NCBI RefSeq assembly: GCF_950295315.1
Contig: NC_080165.1
Location: 2,622,701 to 2,686,700, forward strand
From: Erinaceus europaeus
Lineage: Eukaryota > Chordata > Mammalia > Eulipotyphla > Erinaceidae
DNA length: 64,000 nucleotides
Direction: 5' to 3'
This document shows, one piece after another, positions 11,668-21,351 of this stretch (position 1 is the stretch's first letter; every line of letters begins with the position of its first letter). A model generated the notes under the pieces. That model ran no database searches. It saw nothing but the letters and a program-made list of their open reading frames with translations, and was not told the origin of the DNA. Position numbers and translations under genes: made by a program.

Positions 11668-12424
11668 CCATCACTCACTCCTGTTGACCAACTGAGCTAA
11701 TATTTCAGGATGAGGGGTCGTGCTTCTGTTGTGTGAACTGCAGCCCATAATATTAGCTTGGCTGTGACTTGGAGCCTCTCAGCCACTCTTCTCCTCAGCG
11801 GGGTTTTATGGTCTAAATTCAGAATGTAGTAGTAAAAAAAAAGTCAATTGTTTAATCTATAACCAAATCCATTGATTTATGAAATAGACATCCACTGAAT
11901 TTTGATGTTCTGTTATTTAGAGACTTTGTACTAAAGACCCTGCAAAGTTTCAGATAATCCAAGAATAACAGCTTCCTGTACTATTATTGCTCCAGTATTG
12001 TTAAACTCTGTTCACCAGTGACACTGCTTTCCCAGAACCCAGGACAACACACATCATAGTCACACTTTTCTCCCTGTGTTTTCCAGGACTTAGAGTAGAA
12101 GCAGGTATAAGGAAGGAATTCATCCTTTGCTTTTGCCCTGCTAGCCATTACCACTCCAGGATAAAAAGAGACCCTTCTCCAGGCACCGACAGTAAAGAGT
12201 GTGCAGAGCAAGCTCTGCTCTTACATCAGTGTTTGTCCCTGTCCCAAGACAGTTTCCAGGCGGGAGGCAACCTGATTCTCCTTAAGCTACATCCTCAAAA
12301 GCTAGTAAAACAAACAAACAAACAGAAAACAGAAGCATATTATGAGTGGAAGAGTGTTCACACTGTATGTCACATACATTTGTTTCACCCACTAAATGTT
12401 GGCTAGAAATATCAGCTCTTATTT
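11668..12424. other. unassigned non-coding DNA
   Basis: No gene is recognised. A 75-codon minus-strand frame at 11984-12211 has no visible domain and is not called. Confidence 0.4.
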
Positions 12425-12626
12425 ATTTTTATTTTTTATCGTCTTTATTTATTAGATAGAGACAGCCAGAAATCTAGAGGGAAGGAGACAATAGAGAGAG
12501 ACACCTGCAGCCCTGCTTCACCGCTCGCAAACCTTTACCCTACAAGCGGGGCCTGGGGGGTTCAACCCTGGGTCCTTGTGCCCTGTAACACGGGCGCTCA
12601 ACCAGGTGCACCATCACCCAGCCTCT
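12425..12626 (-). mobile_element. hedgehog SINE (type 2)
   Basis: Minus-strand copy with 'tagatagagacagccagaaa', 'gagacacctgcagccctgct', 'gggttcaaccctgggtcctt' and 'ggtgcaccatcacccagcct'. Relatively well preserved. Confidence 0.9.
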
Positions 12627-12698
12627 GATTGTCAACTTCTTTATTTCATACGCACTAGAGTACACATCAGTTCCCAGCAGATGAAGAGAAAGGAGGGC

Positions 12699-12923
12699 AA
12701 GGGGCTGGGCGGTGGTGCAATGGGTTAAGTGTCCACAGTACAGAGCACAAAGACTGGCTCAAAGATTCGGATTCGATTTCCAGATCCCCACTTGCAGGAG
12801 GGTGGGGAGGGGGTTGCTTAATAAGCGGTGAACCAGGTCTGCAGGTGACTATCTTTCTCTCCCCCTCTTTATCTTCTCCTCCCTTCTCAAATTCTCTCTG
12901 TCCTATTCAATAAAATGAAAAAA
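12699..12923 (+). mobile_element. hedgehog SINE (type 1)
   Basis: Sense copy: 'ggggctgggcggtggtgcaa', 'gattcggattcgatttccag' (B box), 'gaaccaggtctgcaggtgac', a pyrimidine-rich block and 'ctctgtcctattcaataaa'. It lies head-to-head with the SINE at 12425. Confidence 0.85.
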
Positions 12924-12952
12924 TTGGGCCTCAGGAGTCCTACCTACAATCC

Positions 12953-13459
12953 TGGAGGAAGGGAGAGACAAAGAGAGGGGGAGAGAGAGAGATAGAGAGA
13001 GACAAAGAGAGGGGGAGAGAGAGAGACAAAGAGAGGGGGAGAGAGAGAGGGGGATAGAGAGACAAAGAGAGGGGAGAGAGAGAGACAAAGAGAGGGGAGG
13101 AGAGAGAGGGAGAGAGAGAGACAAAGAGAGGGGGAGAGAGAGAGGGAGAGAGAGAGGGAGAGAGAGAGACCAAGAGAGGGGGAGATAGAGACCAAGAGAG
13201 GGGGAGAGAGAGAGATAGAGGGAGAGAGAGAAAGGGAGAGAGAGGGAGAGAGAGAGGGAGAGAGAGAGAGGGAGAGAGAGAGAGACAAAAAGAGGAGGAG
13301 AAAGAGAGACAAAGAGAGGGGAAGAGAGAGAGACAAAGAGAGGGGGAGAGATAGAGGGGGAGAGAGAGATAGAGGGAGAGAGAGACAAAGAGAGGTGGAG
13401 AGAGAGAGACAAAGAGAGGGGGAGAGAGTGAGAGAGAGAGGGAGAGAGAGAGAGAGAAC
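12953..13459 (+). repeat. purine-rich minisatellite
   Basis: About 500 bp of a variable 20-30 nt unit combining 'gacaaagaga', GGGGA and GA runs. The + strand is nearly all purine. Three long overlapping minus-strand frames (about 195-208 codons) encode Ser/Leu-rich repeats only and are artefacts. Confidence 0.95.
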
Positions 13460-13486
13460 ATGAGGTGAGGAAGAATAAGAAAGCAT

Positions 13487-13682
13487 AGTGGCCAGGCAGC
13501 TGGCTGGTCTCGCACCTGGTTGAGCACACATGTTACAGCACAGAGAGACCCAGGTTCAGGCCCACAGTATCCACCTGTAGGGGGAAAGCTTTAAAAATGG
13601 TGAAGCAATGCTGCAGGTGTCTGTCTTTCTAGCTCTCCCTTCCCTCTTGATTTCTGACGGTCTCTCTCCAATAAATAAATAG
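13487..13682 (+). mobile_element. hedgehog SINE (type 2)
   Basis: Sense copy: 'cgcacctggttgagcacaca', 'gacccaggttcaggcccaca', 'ccacctgtagggggaaagct' and the tail 'ctccaataaataaata'. Confidence 0.85.
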
Positions 13683-14055
13683 TCTCCTTCCAGCTCCAGG
13701 CTGGTCTGAGTAGAGGATGTGATGAGCTTGAGGCCAAACTCCAGGGAAATGATGGGATGATTTCTTTCTCATTGCAGTTGAGAGGGTGAATTATTCACAC
13801 TGTCCCTGGAACCAAAGGATAGACCATCTGCACATCCTCAGTGGGACAGAAGTGATAACAGCAATGTGCACTATACAGTGTTCTCAACAACGAACGCAGC
13901 AAGGCATGGGGCAGGTCAAGTTAACTCCAGAGTTGAAGTCAAGAACAAATCCCTTCTTCTCACTTGTGCATGTGCATGGTACAACCCATTTTATTTTCTA
14001 GGATACAGTCAAAGCTATGAAATTCCTAATACCCTCTCACTGAGAAGTCCACCAC
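13683..14055. other. unassigned DNA flanking element A
   Basis: Single-copy-looking sequence. It supplies the left target-site copy of element A. Frames of 71 and 97 codons overlap the LTR edge and show no domain. Confidence 0.4.
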
Positions 14056-14061
14056 ACAGAT
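14056..14061. repeat. target-site duplication of element A, left copy
   Basis: ACAGAT directly precedes the 5' LTR and is repeated at 21845-21850 directly after the 3' LTR. Six bases is the usual duplication length for class II ERVs. Confidence 0.92.
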
Positions 14062-14200
14062 TGTTGGATAGTATGCCAGCTCCCCCTGGCTTCTGCTTAA
14101 CCATATGCCTATATAGGGATAGATTTAATCCCATTCAAAGCTTTGGTATATTTACATAAATCACTTTTACATTTACATAAAGCACCACACTCCCTCCAGG

Positions 14201-14234
14201 GCATTGGTGGTTTAGTGGTAGAATTCTCACCTGC
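14201..14234 (+). other. tRNA-Gly(GCC) 5'-half-like sequence in U3
   Basis: Begins 'gcattggtggtttagtgg' and continues to 'ctcacctgc'. It differs from my memory of the mammalian tRNA-Gly(GCC) gene at two positions (C to T in the D arm, and G to A at a CpG) and stops in the anticodon loop. The A-box region is retained, while the B box and 3' half are absent, so this is not a tRNA gene. The second LTR has the same segment at 21491-21524. Confidence 0.8.
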
Positions 14235-14349
14235 TCCACCCCCTCTCCTTGTCACACCCTAATCCTCTGCTTGTCACATCTGATTTTCACCAGTCACTTT
14301 TCGCTCCACCCTCTCTATATCACATCCTGTTTCCACCCTACTTGGAGAG

Positions 14350-14377
14350 TATAAAAACAGCTGCTCTTCTGATTAAA
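14350..14377 (+). promoter_or_regulatory. LTR core promoter and polyadenylation signal
   Basis: TATAAAA at 14350-14356 and ATTAAA at 14372-14377. The equivalent TATA in the 3' LTR has become TATCAAA (21641-21647), a difference accumulated after insertion. Confidence 0.7.
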
Positions 14378-14555
14378 GACACTTAGAAATTGTTTTCCGG
14401 CTCCAAGAGTTCCAGAGTGTATCTCCTGCGAAGTTAGTGCAGCACGAGTTCCTGATCCCTCTCCCACGCAGCAGCCTAGATCAGCTCCAGTTGAGTTCTC
14501 TCCAAGCCAGAGAGCACTAGCTTGGGAAGAACTACCCTCAGGCTATCCCGGCATC

Positions 14556-14573
14556 TGGCGCCTGAACAGGGAC
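14556..14573 (+). promoter_or_regulatory. primer binding site, tRNA-Lys3 type
   Basis: TGGCGCCTGAACAGGGAC, two bases after the LTR end. It is complementary to the 3' end of tRNA-Lys3 with one mismatch. It marks the start of minus-strand DNA synthesis in reverse transcription. Confidence 0.9.
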
Positions 14574-14698
14574 ATGTAAGCAGCAGATTTACAAGAAGAC
14601 ATCCTAGATAAGTACACACCTTTTGGGTATCTGCAATATTGTGTTAAGGCACTGTGATTTTTTTTTCTTTCTTATTGTTTTCCTGAGATCTCTCCATC

Positions 14699-16038
14699 AT
14701 GGAAAATCTTTTCCAAATTCTGCATTCTTTTTCCAGTATACAATTTTTATATATCTGGGACATTTTTCTCGGGGCTGCACCTTATATCCTATTGATCATC
14801 ATAGCAGCTTTTAAGGGATATATAGAGCAACCTCTCAAAAGGCTTAAGGACCTAGAGGCTGAGGTCAAAGAGATAAAGAAAGTAATCATAGAACTTAACC
14901 AGCACCTTAAAAACAAGAAGAAGCAAAGGCCTGTCGTGATCCTGACCCACCCTAATTCCTCTGCATCTTGCCCTGAGGCCCCTATTTTGGCATCTTGCCC
15001 TGAGGCCCCTATTTTGGCAGACACGTGTCCAAATTCCCCTTTGGACTCCACAGCCACTTCTTTGGCCACCCCCATTTTGGCAGACACGTGTCCAGAACCT
15101 CCTGCTGCCTCCACGGCTGCTTATTTGCCCACCCCATTTTGACAGACACATGTCCGAATTCTCCTGTAGCCTCCAAAACCACTTCTTCGGCCGCTTGTCC
15201 AGAAGCTTCCACTTTGGTGACTCCTCCTACCACTACACACTTATCAGAGCAAGTCCACACATTTCCGGTCAATGTCGCCCCCAATAGACAAAAACCTCAG
15301 GCCTGGAAACCATATTCTGCCACAGACCTGAAGGAACTACGCCAGGCTATCAAGGATGACGGTATTCATGCCCCATGGACCAGTTCCATTTTACAAGGCC
15401 TGCTTCAGAACCTTAATACCCCCCAAGATTGGAGGGATGTAACTCGCGCTATGCTCCCATGCCCCCTCTTCCTGCAATGGGAGGCATTCTTTCGCGACAA
15501 ATGTTTACAACAATCACGGAAAAATATTCAAAATCAACCAGAGGGGAATTTTGATGCATTGTTTGGAACAAGCCAATTAGAAACAGGGATTCAACAGGTG
15601 GAAGCCAAGTTTCCACCGGGGTATTTTGATCAGGTACGCCTGTGTGCATTAAAAGCATGGGAGCGATTAACACCACCCATGGGAGCAGCCTCAGCCCCCA
15701 TTCTCTCCCTGCAACAAGAACCTGATGAATCCCTTGCTAAATTCATTGCCAGGGTCCAGTCGAGTTTGGAAAGGAAGATTTATAATCCTGACGCTCGTTT
15801 TCTCCTAGGATCCATAGTCTGGGATGGAATGCTTCCTCATTTTCGACAGGCCTGTGTCACTCTTAAAAATGAACACCCAGATACTTGGGTTATAGCTACA
15901 CAGGATCTCAGATCAAGCTCTTTTCAAGGACCTATGTTACAGGCCTATGCAGCTACCTTACATAAGCAAAAAGAGGCTTGCTTTCAGTGCGGTCGCCAAG
16001 GGCATTGGCGTAACCAATGTCCAGAAAATAGACCGTGA
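14699..16038 (+). pseudogene. gag-like gene of element A (frameshifted)
   Basis: Two overlapping frames, 14699-15142 and 15025-16038, form one broken gag. The first starts Met-Glu-Asn, so the myristoylation glycine is missing. Residues about 15-45 are hydrophobic enough to be a signal or membrane segment, followed by a charged helical stretch (coiled-coil-like) and Cys/Pro-rich tandem repeats. The frame is lost near 15135, where one repeat unit lacks a base relative to its siblings. The second frame carries the capsid-like domain ('LKELRQAIKDDG', 'WEAFFRDKC', 'FIARVQSSLERK') and ends in a zinc knuckle with spacing C-X2-C-X4-H-X4-C at about 15981-16020. A second knuckle of the same spacing lies in another frame near 16096-16140. 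Not functional as it stands. Confidence 0.85.
14960..15230 (+). repeat. tandem repeats inside gag
   Basis: A 27-bp unit starting 'catcttgccctgaggcccct' is directly duplicated (about 14966-15019). The motif 'ttggcagacacgtgtcc' recurs three times, once as a variant near 15138. The repeats encode Cys-Pro/Ala-Pro-rich sequence and probably vary in number between copies. Confidence 0.85.
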
Positions 16039-16202
16039 CCCCGCCTCCAGTCAGGGTAAGCCCGCCTCCAGACAGGTAATCAGAGACCATGAATGCCTTG
16101 TCCCAGATGCCAGAAAGGATTTCACTGGAGGAGAGCTTGTTGGTCAAGGTTCCATAGGAACGGCACGCCTCTGCCAAATGTAAACAGGGATTTAAACTAG
16201 GT

Positions 16203-16829
16203 GTGGGGCTTCCCTTAGCCCCGCCCCCAAGAGGGAAGGAAGCAGGTCACCCGCTTGGTGCTGTGCCCTTATTCCACAAACAGAAGCCCAGCTTGGGACC
16301 CAATCCGTCACGACACCCACCATGCCAAGTAACAATAACAGAGGGTGAGCAGAAGGAGGAACCCGCCGTATTTGGGAACTTCCAGCATAGAAATAACTGG
16401 CTGGAGAAAGAGAAAAGCTCAAATTTGGAGCCTGAGATTTTATGGACCACCCCTGTTTTAGAAAGGGGTCACCCAACTATGACAGTAAAGACTGGTAATA
16501 TTCCTTTTAAGTGTTTGATTGACATGGGAGCAGATAAGACAATATTAAGACAAGCAGAGGTTCCCCAGAGTTGGAAACTCCTCCCAGGACCACGCTTACA
16601 TGGTGTTGGAGGATTGACTCAGACATTTCACACACGAGATTCCCTTGTGTGGGAAGATCCAGAAGGGACTACCGGACGCTTTCAGCCTTTAATAGCTGAT
16701 ATAAGCACCAATTTATTGGGAAATGACTTGCTGGAATCTTTAGATGTAGTGATATCCTCAGATACCTCTGCAGGACACCACACTCACTCCTGTGAGATTG
16801 CTAGTCCCAACCAGCACCCCCAATACTAA
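16203..16829 (+). pseudogene. retroviral aspartic protease (pro) of element A
   Basis: The frame covers the end of the nucleocapsid/pro linker and a retropepsin. The active-site tripeptide reads Asp-Met-Gly at about residue 102 (codons near 16525), where functional retropepsins have Asp-Thr/Ser-Gly. The C-terminal motif reads LLGNDLL, while the related element C has LLGRDLL. There is no recognisable dUTPase. The frame ends in 'QHPQY', and the pol frame follows in a different phase, as in class II ERVs with ribosomal frameshifting. Confidence 0.85.
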
Positions 16830-18361
16830 CTGCCACTGTTCTTAACAGAAATCCCCACTTAGATTGGCCTTCTAATGAGCCTGTCTGGGTGGAACAGTGG
16901 CCTTTGCCTAGGGAGAAGCTAGAAATTTTAAAAGAACTCGTCCAAGAGCAGTTATCTTTGAGACACATTCATCATTCTCAGAGCCCATGGAATACTCCAG
17001 TCTTTGTGATTAAAAAGCACTCAGGAAAATGGCGCCTCCTCCAAGATCTTCATGCAGTTAATAAAACCATGCAGGTTTGGGGCTCCCCCCAAAGGAGTTT
17101 GCCTCTTGCTTCCGCGAATCCCACAGGAAGTCCAATCATAGCTATTGATATACAGGATTGTTTTTGATCTATTCCCTTACACCCACAAGATTGTAAACGT
17201 TTTGCTTTCTCTGTTCCTTCTATTAATAATGCCAGCCCTGCCGATAGATTTGAATGGGTGGTACTGCCCCAGGGCATGGCTAATAGTCCTACTATTTGTC
17301 AAGAGGCTGTTAAATCTGCCCCTTTTCCATATATTCATAAGGGCCTTAAGGTTTTTCATTATATGGATGACGTGTTAATATGGGGAGAATTAGATACAGA
17401 TCTCTCCGCCCTACGTGATTTTCTAATCCCTGCCTTAAAGAGAAGTGGACTTAATGTAGCTCCTGAGAAGATACAGCTAATCCTTCCAATATCTTTCTTA
17501 GGCTCAGAGATTTCCCTAATGCAGATTCGTCCTTTAAAACCTTGTGTTACTTTTCCTTCTAATCTCACTCTTGCTTCTTTACAAAGTTTTCTTGGAAATT
17601 TGAATTGGCTTAGGCAGTATCTTTATCTGCCTACTAGCTGCCTGCAACCACTGTTTGATCTGTTAAAAGGAAACAAAGAGCCCTCCTCAAAGCGTATGTT
17701 AACCCCCAAAGCCTACTTGGCACTGGAAAAAGTTAACCAGGCTCTCCAGGACATGCACCTTGTTAAGTTATCCCCCTCCTCTCCAGTAAATCTTCTAATC
17801 TTTAACTCCACCCCCACGGTAGTGGGGGCATTGTGGCAGAAACATGGCGTTCTCGAACGGCTTCATACGCCAGTAGGCAGAACTCCAAGACTCCTTACCG
17901 AGATTGATGCCTTAGCATTTATGGTTCTCCAAGGAAGAAACAGATCGGTTCAGGTTTTAGGAAGGGAACCAGATTCAATCATTCTTCCCTTTTCTCTCAC
18001 AGATGCAGAATGGTTCATACGCCACCATTCTCATTTTGCCATAAGTTTAATGGGTTTTCCAGGACAATTAGATAATCATTTTCCCTCTAATAATTTAATA
18101 GTTTCTTTACCTCTGTTGCCTCTACTAACACCTAAACTTTTCTCTCGAGATCCCATCCCCTCTGCTCCTACAGTGTTCACTGATGGTGAAAAAAAGGGAA
18201 CTGTTGCCCTAATATATTATCCAGACCAGCAATACCCCAAACCTCTCTTTACTGAACTTCCTGACAATTCCCCTCAGTACAAAGAACTTTATGCTGTTTT
18301 CCTTGCATTAAAAGTTGTACCAGAATCCTTCAACCTTTTTTCTGAGTGTGTATACTGTTAA
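16830..18361 (+). pseudogene. pol: reverse transcriptase and RNase H of element A
   Basis: Begins upstream of the Met at 16889. Visible RT landmarks: the N-terminal '[11 protein letters not shown]' segment, '[12 protein letters not shown]', the first catalytic Asp in '[10 protein letters not shown]', '[13 protein letters not shown]', and the catalytic YMDD in 'YMDDVLIWG' (near 17360). An in-frame TGA at 17165-17167 cuts the RT between the first Asp and LPQG, and the same phase resumes at once. The connection domain is followed by RNase H with 'VFTDG' (about 18175) and a Glu in 'YKELYAV'. The frame is lost near 18355 in RNase H. Confidence 0.92.
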
Positions 18362-19464
18362 CTTACTTCCATGGCTTGCTCGATCTTATGTAAGAATTGA
18401 TGACAACCCACTTTCTCCTCTTTTAATTCAAATTGCCTCTATGCTCTGTTCTCGAACCCAACCACTGTATGTTCAGCACCTACGTTCCCACAGCCCTCTT
18501 CCTGGTGCCCTATCTGAAGGGAATGCTTCAGCCGACCACCTTTCCTCCACAGGAGTTCTCCTAGCCTCTGTCTGTAATCCTGCTGACTTTCATTCCCTAA
18601 CCCATGTTAATCTTAAAGGTCTTCGAGCTCGATTTCCTGATATTCCTCTGCCACAGTTAAAACGTATTCTTGCTACATGTTCCTCCTGTGCAGGTCTAAT
18701 CAAAACACCTGCTATTCAAACTCTGGGGGTTAATCCTCGATGTTTAAAAGCCAACGCTCTTTGGCAAATTGATGTTACCCACATACCCAACTTTGGCAAA
18801 CAAAAATATGTGTTCGTCTCAATTGATACCTTCTCTAAGTTTATGTGAGCTACAGCTCAGACTGGAGAAAACTCAAAAAAGCTTATAAGCCATATGCTCT
18901 CCTGTTTTGTTGTAATGGGCTTACCTCTTCAACTTAAAACGGATAATGGACCTGCTTTTACCAGCAAACAATTTAAAGATTTTTGTTCCCTCTGGAACAT
19001 TACTCATACTACAGGCATTCCGTATAATCCACAGGGACAAGGCATTGTTGAGAGGGCCCATCAAACTCTTAAGGCTCAATTAAATAAAGAAAAAGGGAAA
19101 ATGTATCCCCCCCAATATCCAGCTGGCAAAAGCCTTAACTACATTAAATCTCTTTAATATTTACAAAAACTCAGACCAACCTCCTATTATTCTTCATTGG
19201 CAAACACCACCCACATTCCCAGCTATTAAAGTCAAATGTAAAGACCCACTTGATAAAATTTGGAAAGGACCTGACCCCCTGTTGACTATGGGGATGGGTT
19301 TCACATGCATTTTTCCACAAAATTACTCCAAGCCTGTTTGGGTTCCTGCCCGCCAGGTCTGGCAATACCCACATGATGGCGCTGATATCCCTGAAGAACA
19401 AGAAACACTGCAAGAAGACTGGCTGCAAGAGGACTGGTTGCAGGATGCACCCCAGGATCCATAA
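18315..19464 (+). pseudogene. pol: RNase H end and integrase of element A
   Basis: The frame 18315-18848 has the RNase H tail, then the integrase HHCC zinc module ('FHSLTH' and 'CSSC', about 18590-18690) and the first catalytic Asp in 'WQIDVTHIP'. A TGA at 18846-18848 interrupts it. The same phase continues with the second Asp in 'KTDNGPAF' and the catalytic Glu in '[10 protein letters not shown]' (about 19050). A frameshift near 19125 precedes the C-terminal domain ('DPLDKIWKGPDPLL', 'VWVPARQV'), which ends at 19464. The tail has a short duplicated EDWLQ motif. Confidence 0.92.
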
Positions 19465-21334
19465 TACAGCATGGCAGAATCAAAAAAAATCTGATTCACA
19501 GAACTCCCCCCACCCCCCAAATGTCTTATGCTATGACTGGCCAGTTGTGTTTTGTGAGTGAATGAGTGAGTGAGTAAAAAAAAAATAAATAAGCAAGTTG
19601 AGTGACCAAAATTTTTGTATGACCCATTGTGCTCAGAGTACTCTGAAAGTTAACTGACTTTATATAAAACAGCTGGACGCAGCCATGGTTTCTGGAGACG
19701 TCAAGAAACAGTCCAAAAATTGTTCATTCCACTTTTTGATTTCTTTTTTAAGTCTTGATATAAATATGAAATGTTTAGTCTTAAACTGTGTTAATAAAGA
19801 TGGTTCAACTATAACAGTAGATCTAAATTTGCATTTGAAATGATATGTCTTATTTACAAGTTTTTCTCCTCCGGTGTGTTATAAACTATATGTTTAATAT
19901 GCATGTTTCAAGTTTGGTAAACATTAACTTAATGGTTAAATTGTAACTTCAAAGCTACATTCTTACCAGAAGAGGTAAAATCAATTCATTAAAGTAACTG
20001 AGTGTTTAAGGTAAAACTCTAAATATTCAATGTGACAATTCATCATCTCCTAAGTTAAAATACAAATCCTCTATACAGGACATTTTTGGAGGGCTCCCCA
20101 AAATATCCTGTAAGCTATCTTGTGGAAATTAATCCACAACAAATTTGGCATCAATCTGAAATTGTAAATTTACTAAAAAAAAATGTCACTGAAATGTGTT
20201 AACTCTAGTAACCTGAGTTTGCTTAAAACCCAATGTAAAAATAGTTAAGAATCAATATATGTGTCTTAAATTCGGTATGAAAATTTTGCTATATAGAGAC
20301 TGCTACATGAGGTCACATAAGATGATCTTTACATGAAATTATAAAGATGCCTAAACCAATTATAATCATTGAGTTATCAATTGTAGTAAACTTCTAATTT
20401 GTTACAAAGTTTTTTCGTAAGAAATTGACTACAGCTATGACAAGCCTTCACATAAAGAAGCATCTGCTCATATAGAATCCCCAGAAGTCCATCTTGGACC
20501 CCTGACCTCTGACATCACCCACAATTACAGCCATCCCCCGAAACCCATGATGTGACCTGACACGATCTGGAGAACCTGATTCACAGACTCCAAAGGACAA
20601 GACTTTCCTACTGCCTTTTTCTCAACCATTGGTGTCTGCTCTTCCTGCTTCTGTTTCACCCATCATGTTTTGGTGGTTCCAGGTCACTCTCTACAGAGAA
20701 GAAAAGTTCCAGTGGCTGTCCTCCTCCATCAAGATAGACGTGTGGCATTTATTTCCTGCCGTTGACATTGGACTGATGCTTCTATAGAACTTGCTGGACC
20801 CTCCCTTTATACTGCTGAGTCCAGTCATTCTTGAAGAATGACTGTAGCAGTTCATAGAACTTTCCGCCAGCTGACTCGGGATTTTGCAATGCCAGATCAC
20901 CCCTCTAGCCCCTTGGCTTATCAGGCCCCCACTCCTCCACCCATCAGGTTCACTCTGTCTCTTGCTACTCTTACTTATCCCTCCCTGTCTTGTGCTAGTT
21001 CTTTTTGAAAACACTTACATATTATCATTCTGCTTTCTTCCCAACAGGTTTCTATTCACCCCTACACTGCTATTCCCCTGACAGAGATGATGCCTTTTAC
21101 AGACATTGACCCAGTTATATATGGCCATTAAGTAAGAGGGAGATGTTGGGGAATTGTGAGGATGTGGTTGAGCTTGGAAGGGCTTGAGCCTGAGGGGTGT
21201 GTCAATCCTGTTAGTCTCTCTCTCCAAGGAGAGGTTGAACAAGGAGGGACAGTAGAGCCCCCAAAAGGTGTGCCTCTTATCAGTCTCCCTGCCTCACAAA
21301 GTGCCCCACACTCCTGATACTATGGCAAATAGTT
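19465..21334 (+). other. post-pol, env-less region of element A
   Basis: About 1.9 kb with no env-like frame. Large parts are collinear with element C (minus strand, 49440 down to about 48240) and its last third with element B (47250 down to 46800), so it is an old shared part of the family. In env-less retroelements this position often holds RNA export or packaging signals; that role here is inference. A hydrophobic frame at 20884-21081 has no env landmark. Confidence 0.75.
21131..21156 (+). other. internal polypurine/LTR-start-like motif
   Basis: 'agtaagagggaga' followed by 'tgttggggaatt' looks like a polypurine tract meeting an LTR start, about 200 bp before the real one. It may be a relic of an older LTR junction or coincidence. 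Confidence 0.35.
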
Positions 21335-21351
21335 AAAAAGAAAGGGGGAGA
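21335..21351 (+). promoter_or_regulatory. polypurine tract of element A
   Basis: An uninterrupted purine run 'aaaaagaaagggggaga' abutting the 3' LTR. It is the plus-strand primer site in reverse transcription. Confidence 0.9.

Larger units (their letters stand above)
14062..14553 (+). repeat. 5' LTR of element A
   Basis: Starts TGTTGGATAG and ends CCCGGCA, giving the TG...CA termini of a retroviral LTR. It carries a TATA box (TATAAAA, 14350-14356) and ATTAAA (14372-14377) as probable polyadenylation signal. U3 contains a tRNA-Gly-like 34-mer (see separate entry). Confidence 0.93.

Noticed and set aside
12903..13531. Three overlapping open frames of about 200 codons on the minus strand
   Set aside because: They are translations of the GA/CT minisatellite, with Ser/Leu/Pro repeats in all three frames. 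No gene.
14201..14234. A tRNA-Gly gene
   Set aside because: Only the 5' half is present; the anticodon arm is incomplete and the T arm, B box and 3' end are missing.
14960..15230. A CRISPR-like array
   Set aside because: Repeats are directly adjacent coding duplications without unique spacers, in a vertebrate genome.
20884..21081. An env transmembrane remnant in element A
   Set aside because: The frame is hydrophobic but lacks cysteine motifs, a heptad region or a cleavage site, and the region is not a conserved coding frame in element C.
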